From Sphingomonas glaciei (GTDB lineage Bacteria; Pseudomonadota; Alphaproteobacteria; Sphingomonadales; Sphingomonadaceae), in assembly GCF_023380025.1 (NCBI RefSeq), contig NZ_CP097253.1, positions 1-64,000 of the forward strand: a stretch of DNA of 64,000 nt, in the 5' to 3' direction. Positions 25,699 through 36,680 of this stretch are shown here, piece by piece. Every line of letters starts with the position of its first letter. The first letter of the stretch is position 1. The translations under genes and the position numbers were made by a program. The notes under the pieces were generated by a model. It had not been told where the DNA came from. It made no database searches and saw only the letters and a program-made list of their open reading frames with translations.

Positions 25699-27369
25699 CT
25701 AGCGCCGAAGGTTGATCGAATATCGTTCACTGTAGCGATCCAGATTGGGGTTGTGTAGCGGGTCGGCATAGGTCCGCGCACCCCATCGCTCTTGGAAGAT
25801 CCTCAGTTCGCGCATGTACCGGTCGAGATGTTCGACAGACAGGTCGTTGCCGCGCGACTTCGACTCGTGGTGATACAGCAGGGCATGCGGCGTATAGACA
25901 TTGCGCCAGCCTGCCCGCTCCAGCTTCAGGCACAGGTCGACATCGTTGTAGGCTATCGGCAGCCCCTCCTCGTCCAGCCCGCCCACGGCCTCATATTTGT
26001 CGCGGCGAACAAGCAGACAGGCAGCCGTGACTGCGCTGACGAAGTGCGGAACATGCGCCTGCCAGAAATAGCCGGGATCGTCGGGAGCCTGGAAGCGGTG
26101 GGCGTGGCCCGCGGCCTCCCCCATTCCGACCACGACCCCGGCATGCTGGATCGACCCGTCTTCGTAGAGGAGCTTCGCGCCCACAGCTCCGCCATCCTCG
26201 CGGCAGGCATAGCGCATCATTTCATCCAGCCACTCGGGCGAGATCACTTCCGTATCGTTGTTCAGAAGCAGCAGGAACGACCCTTGGGCCTGGCGCGCCG
26301 CCAGATTGTTGAGCGCGGAGAAATTGTAGGCGGCAGCCGAGTGGATCAGCTTGACGTTCGGCCGCGACGCCAACTCATCGAAGTAACGGAAGGTCGAAGC
26401 CTCGCTGCTGCCATTGTCGACGACGATGATCTCATAGGGCTGATAGGCCGTCTTCTCGAACACACTCTCGAGGCAGGCCCGCAGCAGGTCGACCTTGTCG
26501 CGGGTCGGCACGATGATGCTGACGAGCGGCAGTGGGTCGGGCAGCGGCCAGTGCACGTGCACCGTATCGAACGGCCCGGGGAGGCACCGGGCGCGGTCGC
26601 CGAGATGCCGCGCAACGGCGCTCAACCTTTCAGGGCGGGGGAGGGGCGGCGCCCCGGCGTGATTGAGGATCGCCGGGACGTGAACGATCTCCGGCGAAGC
26701 AGCCATGACGAGGTCGACGAGGAAGGCATCGAACGGCAGATCGGGCGCAGCCCGCTCCGATACCCGATCGAAGATGTCGCGGCGGACGGCGAGGGCCGGC
26801 GAAAGATAGTCGAGGGCGAGGAACATCTCCTCGTTCCAGGCCGGCTTGAACCACGGCTGTCGCTCCTTGCCACGAAGCGACGGGCGGTCGTCATCGCCAT
26901 AGAGCAGGGCAGGGCGGTCCTCGACGATCTGCTCGGCAAGCCTGAACAGCGCCGACCTGGGCAGTCGATCACCGACATGCAGCAGGAGGACGTAGTCGCC
27001 ATCGACGGTCGTGGCCCCGGACCGGAAATCCGTGACCGAAGAGGGGTAAAACGACCAGGCGGAATAGGTCTGCGCCTCGACCGACCGCCTCGAGCGATCC
27101 ACCATTCCTTCCGCGGCCTCTTCGGTCCCGACCAGGAGAATGGCGAAGGTGGGCGCGGCCTCGTCGGGATGCACGCTGCTGTGGCCCGCCAGCCGCCGGT
27201 CCTCCTCATCGAGCCACATGTCGTAGGCCAGCGGCAGGTCCCTGGCCGCGTCGCGCACGACATTCCCGGCGCGCACCCTTCTTCGGGACACCCGCCAGTA
27301 GATTGCGAGCAGGGCCTGCGCCGGACGATATCTCAGTAGCCGAAAGGAATTGCGCCAGAACCGGGACAC
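25699..27369 (-). CDS. Large GT2-family glycosyltransferase (paralogue of the 12.5-kb gene)
   Basis: 556 residues. The second half is a GT-A domain: SIIVPTRDKVDLLRACLESV, EIIVVDNGSSEAS, LLLNNDTEVISPEWLDEM and YNDVDLCLKLERAGWRNVY. The first 260 residues form the same kind of divergent N-terminal region as in the 12542-14176 protein. GTG start with a GAAGG site nine bases ahead. Reads leftward as a two-gene unit with the dioxygenase and diverges from kpsD. Confidence 0.85.
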   Translation of the reverse strand: MSRFWRNSFRLLRYRPAQALLAIYWRVSRRRVRAGNVVRDAARDLPLAYDMWLDEEDRRLAGHSSVHPDEAAPTFAILLVGTEEAAEGMVDRSRRSVEAQTYSAWSFYPSSVTDFRSGATTVDGDYVLLLHVGDRLPRSALFRLAEQIVEDRPALLYGDDDRPSLRGKERQPWFKPAWNEEMFLALDYLSPALAVRRDIFDRVSERAAPDLPFDAFLVDLVMAASPEIVHVPAILNHAGAPPLPRPERLSAVARHLGDRARCLPGPFDTVHVHWPLPDPLPLVSIIVPTRDKVDLLRACLESVFEKTAYQPYEIIVVDNGSSEASTFRYFDELASRPNVKLIHSAAAYNFSALNNLAARQAQGSFLLLLNNDTEVISPEWLDEMMRYACREDGGAVGAKLLYEDGSIQHAGVVVGMGEAAGHAHRFQAPDDPGYFWQAHVPHFVSAVTAACLLVRRDKYEAVGGLDEEGLPIAYNDVDLCLKLERAGWRNVYTPHALLYHHESKSRGNDLSVEHLDRYMRELRIFQERWGARTYADPLHNPNLDRYSERYSINLRR

Positions 27370-27480
27370 GCTTTGAGACCTTCTGCCGGATCAGCGGCGC
27401 ATGATGGGGGAGTGGCGGCCGCCGCCTTCTTTGACGACGGAAACGCCGAGGGCAAGGCCGCATGCCGACTTGCGCCCTCC

Positions 27481-27521
27481 GGTGGCTGAGTGGTAGACCG
27501 CGCGGGTCAGCCCCAGCCACC
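27481..27521. other. Structured stem-loop just before kpsD
   Basis: GGTGGCT (27481-27487) and AGCCACC (27515-27521) pair perfectly around a 27-base loop that contains a further GACC/GGTC pair. It lies 20 bp before the kpsD ATG, inside the 172-bp gap shared with the divergent GT2 gene. It could be a leader structure or part of an operator. It is not a tRNA despite the GGCTGAGTGGTAGACCGC segment. Confidence 0.3.
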
Positions 27522-27541
27522 AGCTAAATGTCGGAGATATA

Positions 27542-28690
27542 ATGCGTTTGCCGAAGTCGGTAAGTCTTGGTCGACGGTCGTTTGCGGCCTTTGCGGCCTG
27601 CCTTCTGGTCAGCGGTTGTTCGACCCTGCCGAGCAGCGGGCCCACCGGGTCGGCCATCCGGAAGAGCGCCGACATCACCGAGGCGCCCTTTCCCTACAAG
27701 CTGGTGAACGTCGCCGGGGTCGCCGATCTCCCGCTCCCACCGGCCAAGATCGTCCCGACCCTGCGGGACGCCGGCCAGCGTCCGACCGACCTCCTCGGGC
27801 CGGGCGATGTCGTGAACGTCGCCATCTACGAGGTCGGGGTCAGCCTGTTCGGCGGCGGATCGATCGTCGGTGCCGGGGAGAGCGCGGCATTCGGCATTCC
27901 CGCAGGCTCTACCGCCGAACGACTGCCGGCGATGCGCATCGACGACCGGGGCATGATCAAGGTTCCGTTCGTCGGCGAAGTGCGGGCCGCCGGCCGGACC
28001 GCCGCCGGGCTGCAGGCTGCCATCCAGGGTGGCTTGCGAGGGAAGTCGCAAAGCCCGCAGGTGATCGTCACCGTTGGCGATTCGGTATCCAACAGCATCA
28101 TCCTGGGCGGCGAAGTGGCTCGCCCCGGGCGCCTGGTCCTCACCACCAACCGGGAAACGCTGTCCGATGCGATTGCGCTCGGGGGAGGCTATCGCGGGCA
28201 GGCGAAGGATGCCGTGGCGCGCGTGGAGCGCAATGGCGGGACTTTCGAGATGCGGCTCAGCGACCTGCTCGACCTGCCCGCCGAGGACATTCGGGTGGCA
28301 CCGGGCGACCGGGTGTCGGTCATCAGCCGCCCGCAGACCTTTTCGGTCCTGGGAGCGGCGAGCCGGGCCGAGGAGATCACCTTCCCCCGATCCTCGCTGA
28401 GCCTCGCCCAGGCCGTGGCGCTGGGCGGCGGTGCCAATCCCAACCAGGGCGATGCGGCGGCCATCTTCGTGTTCCGCATGGACAAGGATGCGGCGGGCGT
28501 CGACCGGCCGACGGTGTACAGCCTCAACATGATGCAGCCCGGCGCCTACCTGCTGTCGCAGCGGTTCATGATGCGGGATCGCGACCTGTTGTACGTCGGT
28601 AATGCGCGCGCCAATCAGGTCAGCAAGTTCGTCCAGTTGGTCAGCCAGCTGTTCCTGCCCGTCGCAACCGCGCAATCGACCGTGCGCTAG
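27542..28690 (+). CDS. kpsD: Capsule export outer-membrane lipoprotein, KpsD/CtrA/Wza family
   Basis: Forms the outer-membrane channel for capsule export. 382 residues. A lipoprotein signal ends LLVSGC (Cys26). The Poly_export domain includes LGPGDVVNVAIYEVGVSLFG and MRIDDRGMIKVPFVGEVRAA. SLBB-type beta-grasp repeats follow (NSIILGGEVARPGRLVLT, FSVLGAASRAEEITFPRS). Divergent from the GT2 gene; a stem-loop precedes the start. Works with kpsE, kpsM and kpsT 3 kb away. Confidence 0.92.
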   Translation: MRLPKSVSLGRRSFAAFAACLLVSGCSTLPSSGPTGSAIRKSADITEAPFPYKLVNVAGVADLPLPPAKIVPTLRDAGQRPTDLLGPGDVVNVAIYEVGVSLFGGGSIVGAGESAAFGIPAGSTAERLPAMRIDDRGMIKVPFVGEVRAAGRTAAGLQAAIQGGLRGKSQSPQVIVTVGDSVSNSIILGGEVARPGRLVLTTNRETLSDAIALGGGYRGQAKDAVARVERNGGTFEMRLSDLLDLPAEDIRVAPGDRVSVISRPQTFSVLGAASRAEEITFPRSSLSLAQAVALGGGANPNQGDAAAIFVFRMDKDAAGVDRPTVYSLNMMQPGAYLLSQRFMMRDRDLLYVGNARANQVSKFVQLVSQLFLPVATAQSTVR

Positions 28691-28749
28691 GGCCGCCGTC
28701 CGACTTGATACGAGGCCGGCCCAGGCCAAGACGCCGAACGAACGAGGTT

Positions 28750-29575
<826 letters not shown>

Positions 29576-29589
<14 letters not shown>

Positions 29590-30424
29590 GGCGACACGGC
29601 TGCAAGCCGGGCGCCTTGCCGCGGGTCTGACCGGGGAGGTCGCCGCACTAATGCGAAGGGCGGCGAGCGAGGTCCTGCTACCACGCTTCCGGACGCTTGC
29701 GAGCGGAGACGCCGAAGAGAAAAGCGCCGGCGAAGTCGTGACGATTGCCGATCGCGAGTGCGAGGCGATGCTGGAGCAGGGGTTGGCCGCAATCCTCCCC
29801 GAAGCCTCCATCGTCGGTGAAGAAGCGGTTCACGCACGGCCCGGCCTGCTCGATCGTCTAGGCGACCCTCTGTGCTGGATCGTCGATCCCCTCGACGGGA
29901 CGGGCTATTATGCCGAGGGGCAGGAGCCTTTCGGGATCATGATCGCGCTGGCCAGCGGCGGGCGGACCGTCGGTGGATGGATCCTCGATCCCCTCGCTGA
30001 CCGGCTTTGCTGGGCGGCTGCGGGGGCCGGCTGCTGGATCGATGGCCAACCAGTGCGGTGCGAACGAGGGGCGGAGGTCCCGCCGGTGATCGGTCTCTCT
30101 CCCTTGCTGCAACGTCGACCCGAGCGGCTGCAGGCCGTGAGGTCCAGGCTTGAGGGTCACTACCGGATCGTCGACATTCCCCGCTGCGCCGCGGCCCACT
30201 ATCCGGCGATGCTGAGCGGCGGGCCGGACCTGACCCTTTACGAGCGAACGCTTGCCTGGGATCATGCCCCAGGGGCCCTGATGATCGAGGAGGCTGGCGG
30301 CCGCTGTGCTCGGCTGGACGGCAGCGGCTACCGGGTCGACGACGCGAAGGTGGGACTGCTGGTCGCGACCGATCAGGCGCTGTGGGACGGGGCCGCCGCG
30401 CGTTTGACGGATTTGCCGAACTGA
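29576..30424 (+). CDS. Inositol-monophosphatase-family phosphatase
   Basis: 282 residues. Mg-dependent sugar-phosphatase fold with all metal ligands visible: GEE (81-83), WIVDPLDGTG (DPLDGT 104-109) and LAWDHAPGALMIEEAGG (Asp near 229). GTG start lies inside the last codons of kdsA, which suggests translational coupling. Family members act on inositol phosphates, histidinol phosphate or 3'-phosphoadenosine compounds; here the partner suggests Kdo-8-phosphate or another capsule sugar phosphate. That role is inference. Confidence 0.85.
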
Positions 30425-31584
30425 GCCCCTCGACACTCCTGCTCCTCGACGTCACCAGGCTGATCTGGCGGCGCTGGCGCGGCAACCTGCCGACCGGCGT
30501 CGATCGGGTGTGCCTCGCTTATGTCGAGCATTTCGCCGGGAGCGCGCAAGCCGTGATCCAGCGCAAGGGCTGGGTGTTCACCCTGTCCCCGCGCGATTCC
30601 GACAGGCTGTTCGCACTTCTGCTGTCGGGCGGTCCGAGGTTCCGAAGCCGCTTCGCGCTGTTCGCCGCCAAGGCGGGACTGTCCGCAGTTCGCCAGCGGA
30701 CCCCGTCCGGAGCCTTGTACCTGAACGTCGGACATACCGGGTTGGAGGATGCAGCGCTGCCACGCTGGATCAAGCGGCACCGCCTTCGCGCGGTGTACCT
30801 GATCCACGATCTCATTCCGTTGACCCATCCGCAATATTGCCGGCCGGGCGAGGATCGGAAGCACGAGCGGCGGATCCGCACCGTTCTTGCCAGCGCGTCC
30901 GGCGTGGTCGGGAATTCGCAGGCGACGATCGACGATCTCGCGGCTCAGGCGGCGCGACTTGGAATGCCGATGCCGCCCCATGTCGTCGGTTGGCTGAGCG
31001 GCCGCACGCTGGAGCGGCCGGCCTCGGTGCCAGCGGGCGGGGACCCCTATTTCCTCGTCCTCGGCACGATTGAAGGCCGCAAGAACCATCGCCTCCTGCT
31101 CGACGTCTGGCGCCGGCTGTTCGAGCGCTTCGGGGATGGGGCGCCCAAACTCGTGATCGTCGGGGCCCGGGGCTGGCAGGCGGAGGAAGTGCTCGCGCGG
31201 CTCGATGCACTTGGTCCACTCGCCCCCATCGTCCAGGAACGCTCCCGCTGTTCCGACGGGGAACTGAGCCGATTGCTGTCGGGAGCCCGTGCACTGCTGA
31301 TGCCGTCTCATGCGGAAGGCTATGGCATGCCGGTGTTCGAAGCCCTGGAGTTCGGAACGCCCGTCATCGCGAGCGCCCTTCCGGTCTATCGCGAAGTGGC
31401 GGGCGATATTCCCACCTATCTCGATCCCGATGACGTCGAGGCGTGGGAGCGGGCGATCATTGCCTTTGCCGCCGAAGGCGGCGAACGCGACGTCCAGCTG
31501 GCCCGGATGAAGGGCTTCCAGGTGCCCGACTGGGCGCTTCATTTCGCCGCGCTCGATCCGTGGCTCGCTAAGCTGATTGATTAA
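30382..31584 (+). CDS. Family-4 glycosyltransferase (GT-B)
   Basis: 400 residues from GTG 30382, overlapping the phosphatase gene by 43 bp; no other in-frame start lies before the first conserved strand LLLLDVTRLIWRRWRGNLPT. GT4 motifs: DPYFLVLGTIEGRKNHRLLL, APIVQERSRCSDGELSRLLS and MPSHAEGYGMPVFEALEFGT with the EX7E motif. Fits WbaZ/mannosyl-type transferases. Probably adds an internal sugar of the repeat unit. Confidence 0.85.
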   Translation: MGRGRRAFDGFAELSPSTLLLLDVTRLIWRRWRGNLPTGVDRVCLAYVEHFAGSAQAVIQRKGWVFTLSPRDSDRLFALLLSGGPRFRSRFALFAAKAGLSAVRQRTPSGALYLNVGHTGLEDAALPRWIKRHRLRAVYLIHDLIPLTHPQYCRPGEDRKHERRIRTVLASASGVVGNSQATIDDLAAQAARLGMPMPPHVVGWLSGRTLERPASVPAGGDPYFLVLGTIEGRKNHRLLLDVWRRLFERFGDGAPKLVIVGARGWQAEEVLARLDALGPLAPIVQERSRCSDGELSRLLSGARALLMPSHAEGYGMPVFEALEFGTPVIASALPVYREVAGDIPTYLDPDDVEAWERAIIAFAAEGGERDVQLARMKGFQVPDWALHFAALDPWLAKLID

Positions 31585-31653
31585 CGATGCCGAGCAGGTA
31601 AAGCCCTCCGTCGTCGGGATGGCTTGCGGCCTTCTCTCGTTGCGAGCCATGCC

Positions 31654-32220
31654 ATGCAGATCACACCGCTGGACCCCGCTGGTCTTCTCGAAATCGTCCC
31701 TCGCAAGATCGGCGACGAGCGCGGCTATTTCTCCGAGATCTTCCGTGCCGAACCGTTCCAGGAGCATGCCGGCAAGATCGATTTCGTTCAGGACAATCAG
31801 TCGCTCAGCGTGAAGGCGGGCACGATCCGCGGCATCCACTTCCAGACCTCGCCTGCGGCTCAGGGCAAGCTGGTGCGATGCCTGAGCGGGGCCGTCTTCG
31901 ACGTCGCGGTCGACCTGCGTCATGACTCACCAACCTTCGGTCGATGGGCCTCGGTCGTCCTGACTCCCGAGCTGAACAACCAATTGTGGGTTCCGGTGGG
32001 GTTCGGTCATGCCTTCTGCACCCTGCTGCCGGACAGCGTCGTCGCCTATCGAGTGACCGACTATTACAACGCCGGCTGCGACAAGGGTCTGGCGTGGAAT
32101 GATCCTGCAGTCGGCATCGAGTGGCCCGAGATCGCGGACCCTCAAACCCTTTCGGGCAAGGACCGGGCGCAGCCAGCGCTGACCGACCTGCCACCTTTCT
32201 TCTCGATCGGAGATCGTTGA
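31654..32220 (+). CDS. rmlC: dTDP-4-dehydrorhamnose 3,5-epimerase
   Basis: Third step of dTDP-L-rhamnose synthesis. 188 residues. Cupin fold with the catalytic region [20 protein letters not shown] (active His) and [12 protein letters not shown]; the Tyr of [16 protein letters not shown] is also present. ATG 31654 fits the family N terminus; the open frame from 31624 is too long. Its stop shares a base with the rmlB start. Confidence 0.95.
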   Translation: MQITPLDPAGLLEIVPRKIGDERGYFSEIFRAEPFQEHAGKIDFVQDNQSLSVKAGTIRGIHFQTSPAAQGKLVRCLSGAVFDVAVDLRHDSPTFGRWASVVLTPELNNQLWVPVGFGHAFCTLLPDSVVAYRVTDYYNAGCDKGLAWNDPAVGIEWPEIADPQTLSGKDRAQPALTDLPPFFSIGDR

Positions 32221-33278
32221 TGCGCGTGATGGTAACCGGGGGAGCAGGCTTCATCGGCTCGGCCCTGGTGCGCTTCCTGGTGCTGGAAAAGGGCTATGAG
32301 GTCCTCACCGTCGATGCCCTGACGTACGCCGGCAACCTTGAATCGCTGAAGGATGTCCAGGGCCGCGCCAACCATCGTTTCCTCCAGACCGACATCTGCG
32401 ATCGTGGTGCGATCGAGCGAGCCTTTGCCGACTTCAAGCCGGACCGGGTCATGCATCTGGCGGCGGAAAGCCATGTCGACCGTTCGATCACCGGTGCCGC
32501 CGACTTCGTGCAGACCAATGTGATCGGGACCTTCACGATGCTGGAGGTCTCGCGGGGCCATTGGAACGCCCTGCCCGATGCGCAAAAGGACCGGTTCCGG
32601 TTCCTCCACGTCTCGACCGACGAAGTCTATGGATCGCTGGGTGCCGAAGGCCTGTTCCGGGAAGATACGCCCTACGATCCGAGTTCGCCCTATTCGGCGA
32701 CCAAGGCGGCTTCGGATCATCTCGCGAAGGCCTGGTACAGGACGTACGGCTTCCCGGTGATCGTCTCCAATTGCTCCAACAATTACGGACCCTATCACTT
32801 CCCCGAAAAGCTGATCCCGCTGACCATCCTCAACGCGATGGAGGGCAAGCCGCTTCCGGTGTACGGAAAGGGGGAGAATGTCCGGGACTGGCTGTTCGTC
32901 GAGGATCACGCCCGTGCGCTCGACCTGATCGTCGACCGTGGCCGGCTCGGGGAAACCTACAATGTCGGCGGCCGCAACGAGCGGCGCAATATCGACGTGG
33001 TCCGCCGGATCTGCGCCGTCCTCGATACGCAGGTCCCGCTTGCCCGCCCGCGCGAGGAATTGATCGAATTCGTCGCCGATCGGCCGGGTCACGACGCGCG
33101 CTATGCGATCGATGCCTCACGGCTTGAAGGGGAGCTCGGCTGGCGCGCCGAGCATGATTTCGATTCCGGAATCGAGGCGACGGTGCGCTGGTACCTCGAC
33201 AACGAATGGTGGTGGAAGCCGCTGCGGCACCATTATGCGGGCTCGCGACTGGGCCTCATCGAGAAAGCCGAAGGCTGA
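32220..33278 (+). CDS. rmlB: dTDP-glucose 4,6-dehydratase
   Basis: Second step of dTDP-L-rhamnose synthesis. 352 residues. Extended SDR: NAD motif [15 protein letters not shown], catalytic [12 protein letters not shown] and [15 protein letters not shown] (YxxxK), followed by [19 protein letters not shown]. The start is the ATG overlapping the rmlC stop by one base; the longer frame from 32121 is in rmlC. Confidence 0.97.
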   Translation: MRVMVTGGAGFIGSALVRFLVLEKGYEVLTVDALTYAGNLESLKDVQGRANHRFLQTDICDRGAIERAFADFKPDRVMHLAAESHVDRSITGAADFVQTNVIGTFTMLEVSRGHWNALPDAQKDRFRFLHVSTDEVYGSLGAEGLFREDTPYDPSSPYSATKAASDHLAKAWYRTYGFPVIVSNCSNNYGPYHFPEKLIPLTILNAMEGKPLPVYGKGENVRDWLFVEDHARALDLIVDRGRLGETYNVGGRNERRNIDVVRRICAVLDTQVPLARPREELIEFVADRPGHDARYAIDASRLEGELGWRAEHDFDSGIEATVRWYLDNEWWWKPLRHHYAGSRLGLIEKAEG

Positions 33279-33283
33279 GCCTC

Positions 33284-34189
33284 GTGCGCGTCGTGGTCAC
33301 CGGGCATGAAGGGCAGGTCGCTCGATCGCTGAAGCGGTTGGGGCAGTTGTCCGGGCATGAGGTCGTGACCATCGGGCGGCCGGAACTAGACCTTTCGGCT
33401 CCTGAGCAGACCATCGTCGCTGCGCTGTCTTCCGCAAGGCCCGACTTCATCGTCTCGGCTGCCGCTTACACGGCCGTGGATCAGGCCGAGGAGGAGCCCC
33501 GCTTCGCCGAGGCGGTGAACGTCGCCGGGGCGGCGGCCGTGGCGCAGGCCGCGAACAGGATCGGAGTGCCGTTGCTGCACTTGTCGACCGACTATGTGTT
33601 CGATGGGCGGAAGAGCGGGCCCTATCGAGAGGATGATGCGCCCAACCCGACCGGCATCTACGGCTGTACCAAGCTTGACGGCGAGCGGGCGGTCATGGCC
33701 GCGCACGGCGATGTCGCCGTCTTGCGGACGGCATGGGTCTATAGCCCGTTCGGTCGTAACTTCGTGAAGACGATGCTGCAGCTCGCCGCGGACCGATCGC
33801 AGCTTCGCGTGGTAGCGGACCAGGTCGGCAATCCGACCGGAGCGCTCGACATCGCTGCCGCTGTCCTCGAGGCCGGCGATAACCTCGTCCGCAGCACGGA
33901 CCCCGGATTGAGAGGGGTCTTCCACCTCGCCGCACCCGATGAAGCAAGCTGGGCCGACCTGGCCGAGCATGTCTTCACGGTATCGGGGTTGCTCGGCGGG
34001 CCAAGCGCCTCGGTCGTCCGGATTGCGACCGGAGACTTTCCGACCAGGGCACGGCGGCCTGCCAACAGCCGTCTCGATTGCAGCCGGATTGCCGAGCGCC
34101 ACGGTATCCGCCTCTCGCCCTGGCGCGCATCGGTCGCGAATGTCGTCGCCGAACTTATTCAATCCCCCAACGCAAAGGCACCGAAGTGA
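33284..34189 (+). CDS. rmlD: dTDP-4-dehydrorhamnose reductase
   Basis: Last step of dTDP-L-rhamnose synthesis. 301 residues from GTG 33284, five bases after rmlB. SDR features: [18 protein letters not shown] (with His in place of the more usual Gly/Ala position), [20 protein letters not shown] and [17 protein letters not shown] (YxxxK), [18 protein letters not shown]. Stop overlaps the rmlA start (GTGA). Confidence 0.95.
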   Translation: MRVVVTGHEGQVARSLKRLGQLSGHEVVTIGRPELDLSAPEQTIVAALSSARPDFIVSAAAYTAVDQAEEEPRFAEAVNVAGAAAVAQAANRIGVPLLHLSTDYVFDGRKSGPYREDDAPNPTGIYGCTKLDGERAVMAAHGDVAVLRTAWVYSPFGRNFVKTMLQLAADRSQLRVVADQVGNPTGALDIAAAVLEAGDNLVRSTDPGLRGVFHLAAPDEASWADLAEHVFTVSGLLGGPSASVVRIATGDFPTRARRPANSRLDCSRIAERHGIRLSPWRASVANVVAELIQSPNAKAPK

Positions 34190-35055
34190 AGGGTATCATC
34201 CTGGCGGGGGGGAGCGGCAGCAGGCTTTTCCCCATGACGCTTGCAGTCTCGAAGCAGCTGATGCCGGTCTACGACAAGCCGATGATCTATTATCCCCTGA
34301 CCACGCTGATGCTGGCGGGCATAAGGGACGTCCTGATCATCACCACCCCGCACGACCAAGGCGCGTTCCGGCATCTGCTGGGCGACGGGTCGGCATGGGG
34401 GATGACCATCAGCTATGCCCAGCAGCCCGAACCCAACGGCCTGGCGCAGGCCTTCGTTATCGGCGCCGACTTCGTCGCCGGCAGTCCCTCCTGCCTCGTG
34501 CTGGGCGACAATATCTTTTATGGACACGGCTTGCCTGAGTTGCTAGACGAAGCCGGTAGCCGGCCCAGTGGAGCAAGCGTGTTTGCCTACCAGGTCGTCG
34601 ATCCGGAGCGCTACGGAGTGGTGGCTTTCGACGACGAGCGGCGCGCCTTGTCGATCGAGGAAAAGCCCGAGGAGCCCAAGTCGAACTGGGCGGTCACGGG
34701 ATTGTATTTTTACGACGAACAGGTGGTCGATATCGCTGCGAACATCGCGCCGTCGGCTCGTGGCGAATATGAGATCACCGACGTCAATCGTGAATATCTG
34801 CGGCGCGGCGAGCTCAGCGTGCTGACAATGGGAAGGGGCTACGCCTGGCTGGACACGGGAACGCCCGACAGCATGAAGGAAGCGTCCGAATTCGTCTCGA
34901 CGCTCGAACGACGCCAGGGAATGAAGATCGCTTGTCCCGAGGAAATCGCATGGCGGCAGGGCTTCATCGACGATGCTGGACTGGAGCGGGCCATCGAACG
35001 CCTGGGTAAGAGTGACTATGCGAAATATCTCCAGCGCATCCTGAAATTCGGCTGA
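34186..35055 (+). CDS. rmlA: Glucose-1-phosphate thymidylyltransferase
   Basis: First step of dTDP-L-rhamnose synthesis: Glc-1-P plus dTTP to dTDP-glucose. 289 residues. Pyrophosphorylase motif [20 protein letters not shown] then [16 protein letters not shown], catalytic [12 protein letters not shown] and [21 protein letters not shown] start inside the rmlD stop. The four rml genes run C-B-D-A, so rhamnose is very likely a capsule component. Confidence 0.97.
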   Translation: MKGIILAGGSGSRLFPMTLAVSKQLMPVYDKPMIYYPLTTLMLAGIRDVLIITTPHDQGAFRHLLGDGSAWGMTISYAQQPEPNGLAQAFVIGADFVAGSPSCLVLGDNIFYGHGLPELLDEAGSRPSGASVFAYQVVDPERYGVVAFDDERRALSIEEKPEEPKSNWAVTGLYFYDEQVVDIAANIAPSARGEYEITDVNREYLRRGELSVLTMGRGYAWLDTGTPDSMKEASEFVSTLERRQGMKIACPEEIAWRQGFIDDAGLERAIERLGKSDYAKYLQRILKFG

Positions 35056-35096
35056 AAGAAAGGCGTGCGCGGCCATCGCTGCAACTCGTCCGAACC

Positions 35097-36680
35097 ATGG
35101 TCGCGATGGATGTGATTCGATCGAGACGGAGCGCCCGTTCGCACGCCTTTCTCTCGATCCCGCCTTTCCCGCGGCGGCGATATGACGGCTTCGTGCTCTC
35201 GGCAATCGCAGGAAATCTGTCGGACGAGACCCTCGACGAACTGGCTGAGCTCATTCGCGAGGCGAGAGTGGGTGGCTGCTACTGGGGCGCCCAGCCGGTT
35301 CCCGGGGACTTTCCTGACCATCTCGGTCCGGACGACCTGGCGACGTTGGGCGCTGACGTCGATCCCTGGCACCTTCTTTCGGCTGCGCGGGAAATCAGCT
35401 GCGATCCGGGCGGTGACCATTACCTGATCGCGGGACTGCTGGGCGTCCCGGTTCGCCGACCGGGATCTGCGGCGCCGGCACGGCCGCTCGGCCGGCAGGA
35501 ACTTCGCCCACTCCTGAAGGCGGCACTCGGTGGCTTCCTGATGTGCGATCCTTTCGGCGACGAGCCAATGAGCTGGTCAGAAGTGATCGCATTGTGCCGC
35601 CAATGGCGCGAACTGATCGATGCCAATCGCGAGATCGCTGCCATTTATGGATTCGCCGGCTGGAAACGTGCGACCACCGAGCCTTTATTGTGGGGCGGTT
35701 CCGACAAGCAGCGCTTCGACCGCGATCCTGCCGAACTTACTGCCGGGCAGGCCGTCGCGGTCTGGCGATCCCGCACCGCGCCGGCTGTCCTGTCGGAACT
35801 GGAAGCTTCAGGCGTCAGGCTGATCGAAGTCGAGGACGGGTTCATCCGCTCGGCCGGCCTTGGCGCGAATTGCGTCCCTCCGCAGTCGATCGTCGTCGAT
35901 CCGATCGGCATCTACTTCGATGGACGCACGCCCAGCAGGCTGGAGCAGCTCTTGCAGAGTGGACGGTTCACGCCGGACCTTCTGGACAGGTTCGACAGTC
36001 TGCAGCGCCGGATCACTACGCTCGGGCTCACCAAATATGACAGCGGTCATCAGCGGCTCGATCGGCGTTCCCCGAAGCCGCACGTCCTCGTCCCGGCGCA
36101 GGTAGAGGATGATCGCGCCGTGCTGTCGATCGACGGTCCTCCACTGACCAACCTTGAACTGCTCAGGCGGGTACGGGCGGCCCGACCCGATGCCTATGTC
36201 CTGTTCAAGCCGCATCCCGACGTCGAAGCCGGGCACCGCAAGGGAGTCGTCCCCGAAGCCGTAGCCCTTCAATTTGCCGACGAGATCGTACGGGAGGGCT
36301 CGATTGCCTCGTGGATCGACCTCGTCGACGAAGTTCACGTCAACAGTTCCCTGGCCGGCTTCGAGGCTCTGGTCAGGGGCAAGGCCGTGGTGACCTACGG
36401 CGTGCCCTTCTACGCCGGATGGGGCCTGACGACCGACCTGGGATCGATTCCTCCACGGCGGACGGCCCGGCGGTCGCTGGGTGAGCTTTCGGCTGCCACG
36501 CTGCTTCTCTACCCACGCTACGTCGATCCGGTGACGAACCTCCCATGTTCTGCCGAGGTAGCCGTCGCCCGCCTTGCCCACGGGACGCGGCAAGGCAGCA
36601 TCGGCGCCTCTGCCTTGGTGCTTGCCCGCCGCATTGTGGGCTGGCTAAAGCGACGACTTCATCGCAACGATCCCGTGTGA
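35097..36680 (+). CDS. kpsC: KpsC-like capsule Kdo-linker transferase
   Basis: 527 residues. One full Capsule_synth (KpsC-type) beta-Kdo transferase module is clear from about residue 190: YGFAGWKRATTEPLLWGG, IEVEDGFIRSAGLGANCVPP, LVPAQVEDDRAVL, LFKPHPDVEAGHRKG, DEVHVNSSLAGFEALVRGKA and YGVPFYAGWGLT. The N-terminal 185 residues only echo the end of such a module (CYWGAQPVPGDFP, LIAGLLGVPVRR). Enterobacterial KpsC has two complete modules and about 675 residues, so this form is shorter. Acts with KpsS on the phospholipid anchor. Overlaps kpsS (GTGA). Confidence 0.85.
   Translation: MVAMDVIRSRRSARSHAFLSIPPFPRRRYDGFVLSAIAGNLSDETLDELAELIREARVGGCYWGAQPVPGDFPDHLGPDDLATLGADVDPWHLLSAAREISCDPGGDHYLIAGLLGVPVRRPGSAAPARPLGRQELRPLLKAALGGFLMCDPFGDEPMSWSEVIALCRQWRELIDANREIAAIYGFAGWKRATTEPLLWGGSDKQRFDRDPAELTAGQAVAVWRSRTAPAVLSELEASGVRLIEVEDGFIRSAGLGANCVPPQSIVVDPIGIYFDGRTPSRLEQLLQSGRFTPDLLDRFDSLQRRITTLGLTKYDSGHQRLDRRSPKPHVLVPAQVEDDRAVLSIDGPPLTNLELLRRVRAARPDAYVLFKPHPDVEAGHRKGVVPEAVALQFADEIVREGSIASWIDLVDEVHVNSSLAGFEALVRGKAVVTYGVPFYAGWGLTTDLGSIPPRRTARRSLGELSAATLLLYPRYVDPVTNLPCSAEVAVARLAHGTRQGSIGASALVLARRIVGWLKRRLHRNDPV

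Noticed and set aside
27481..27521. tRNA-like segment before kpsD
   Set aside because: It has a D-arm-like stretch only; no anticodon or T arm fits, and the stem geometry is wrong.
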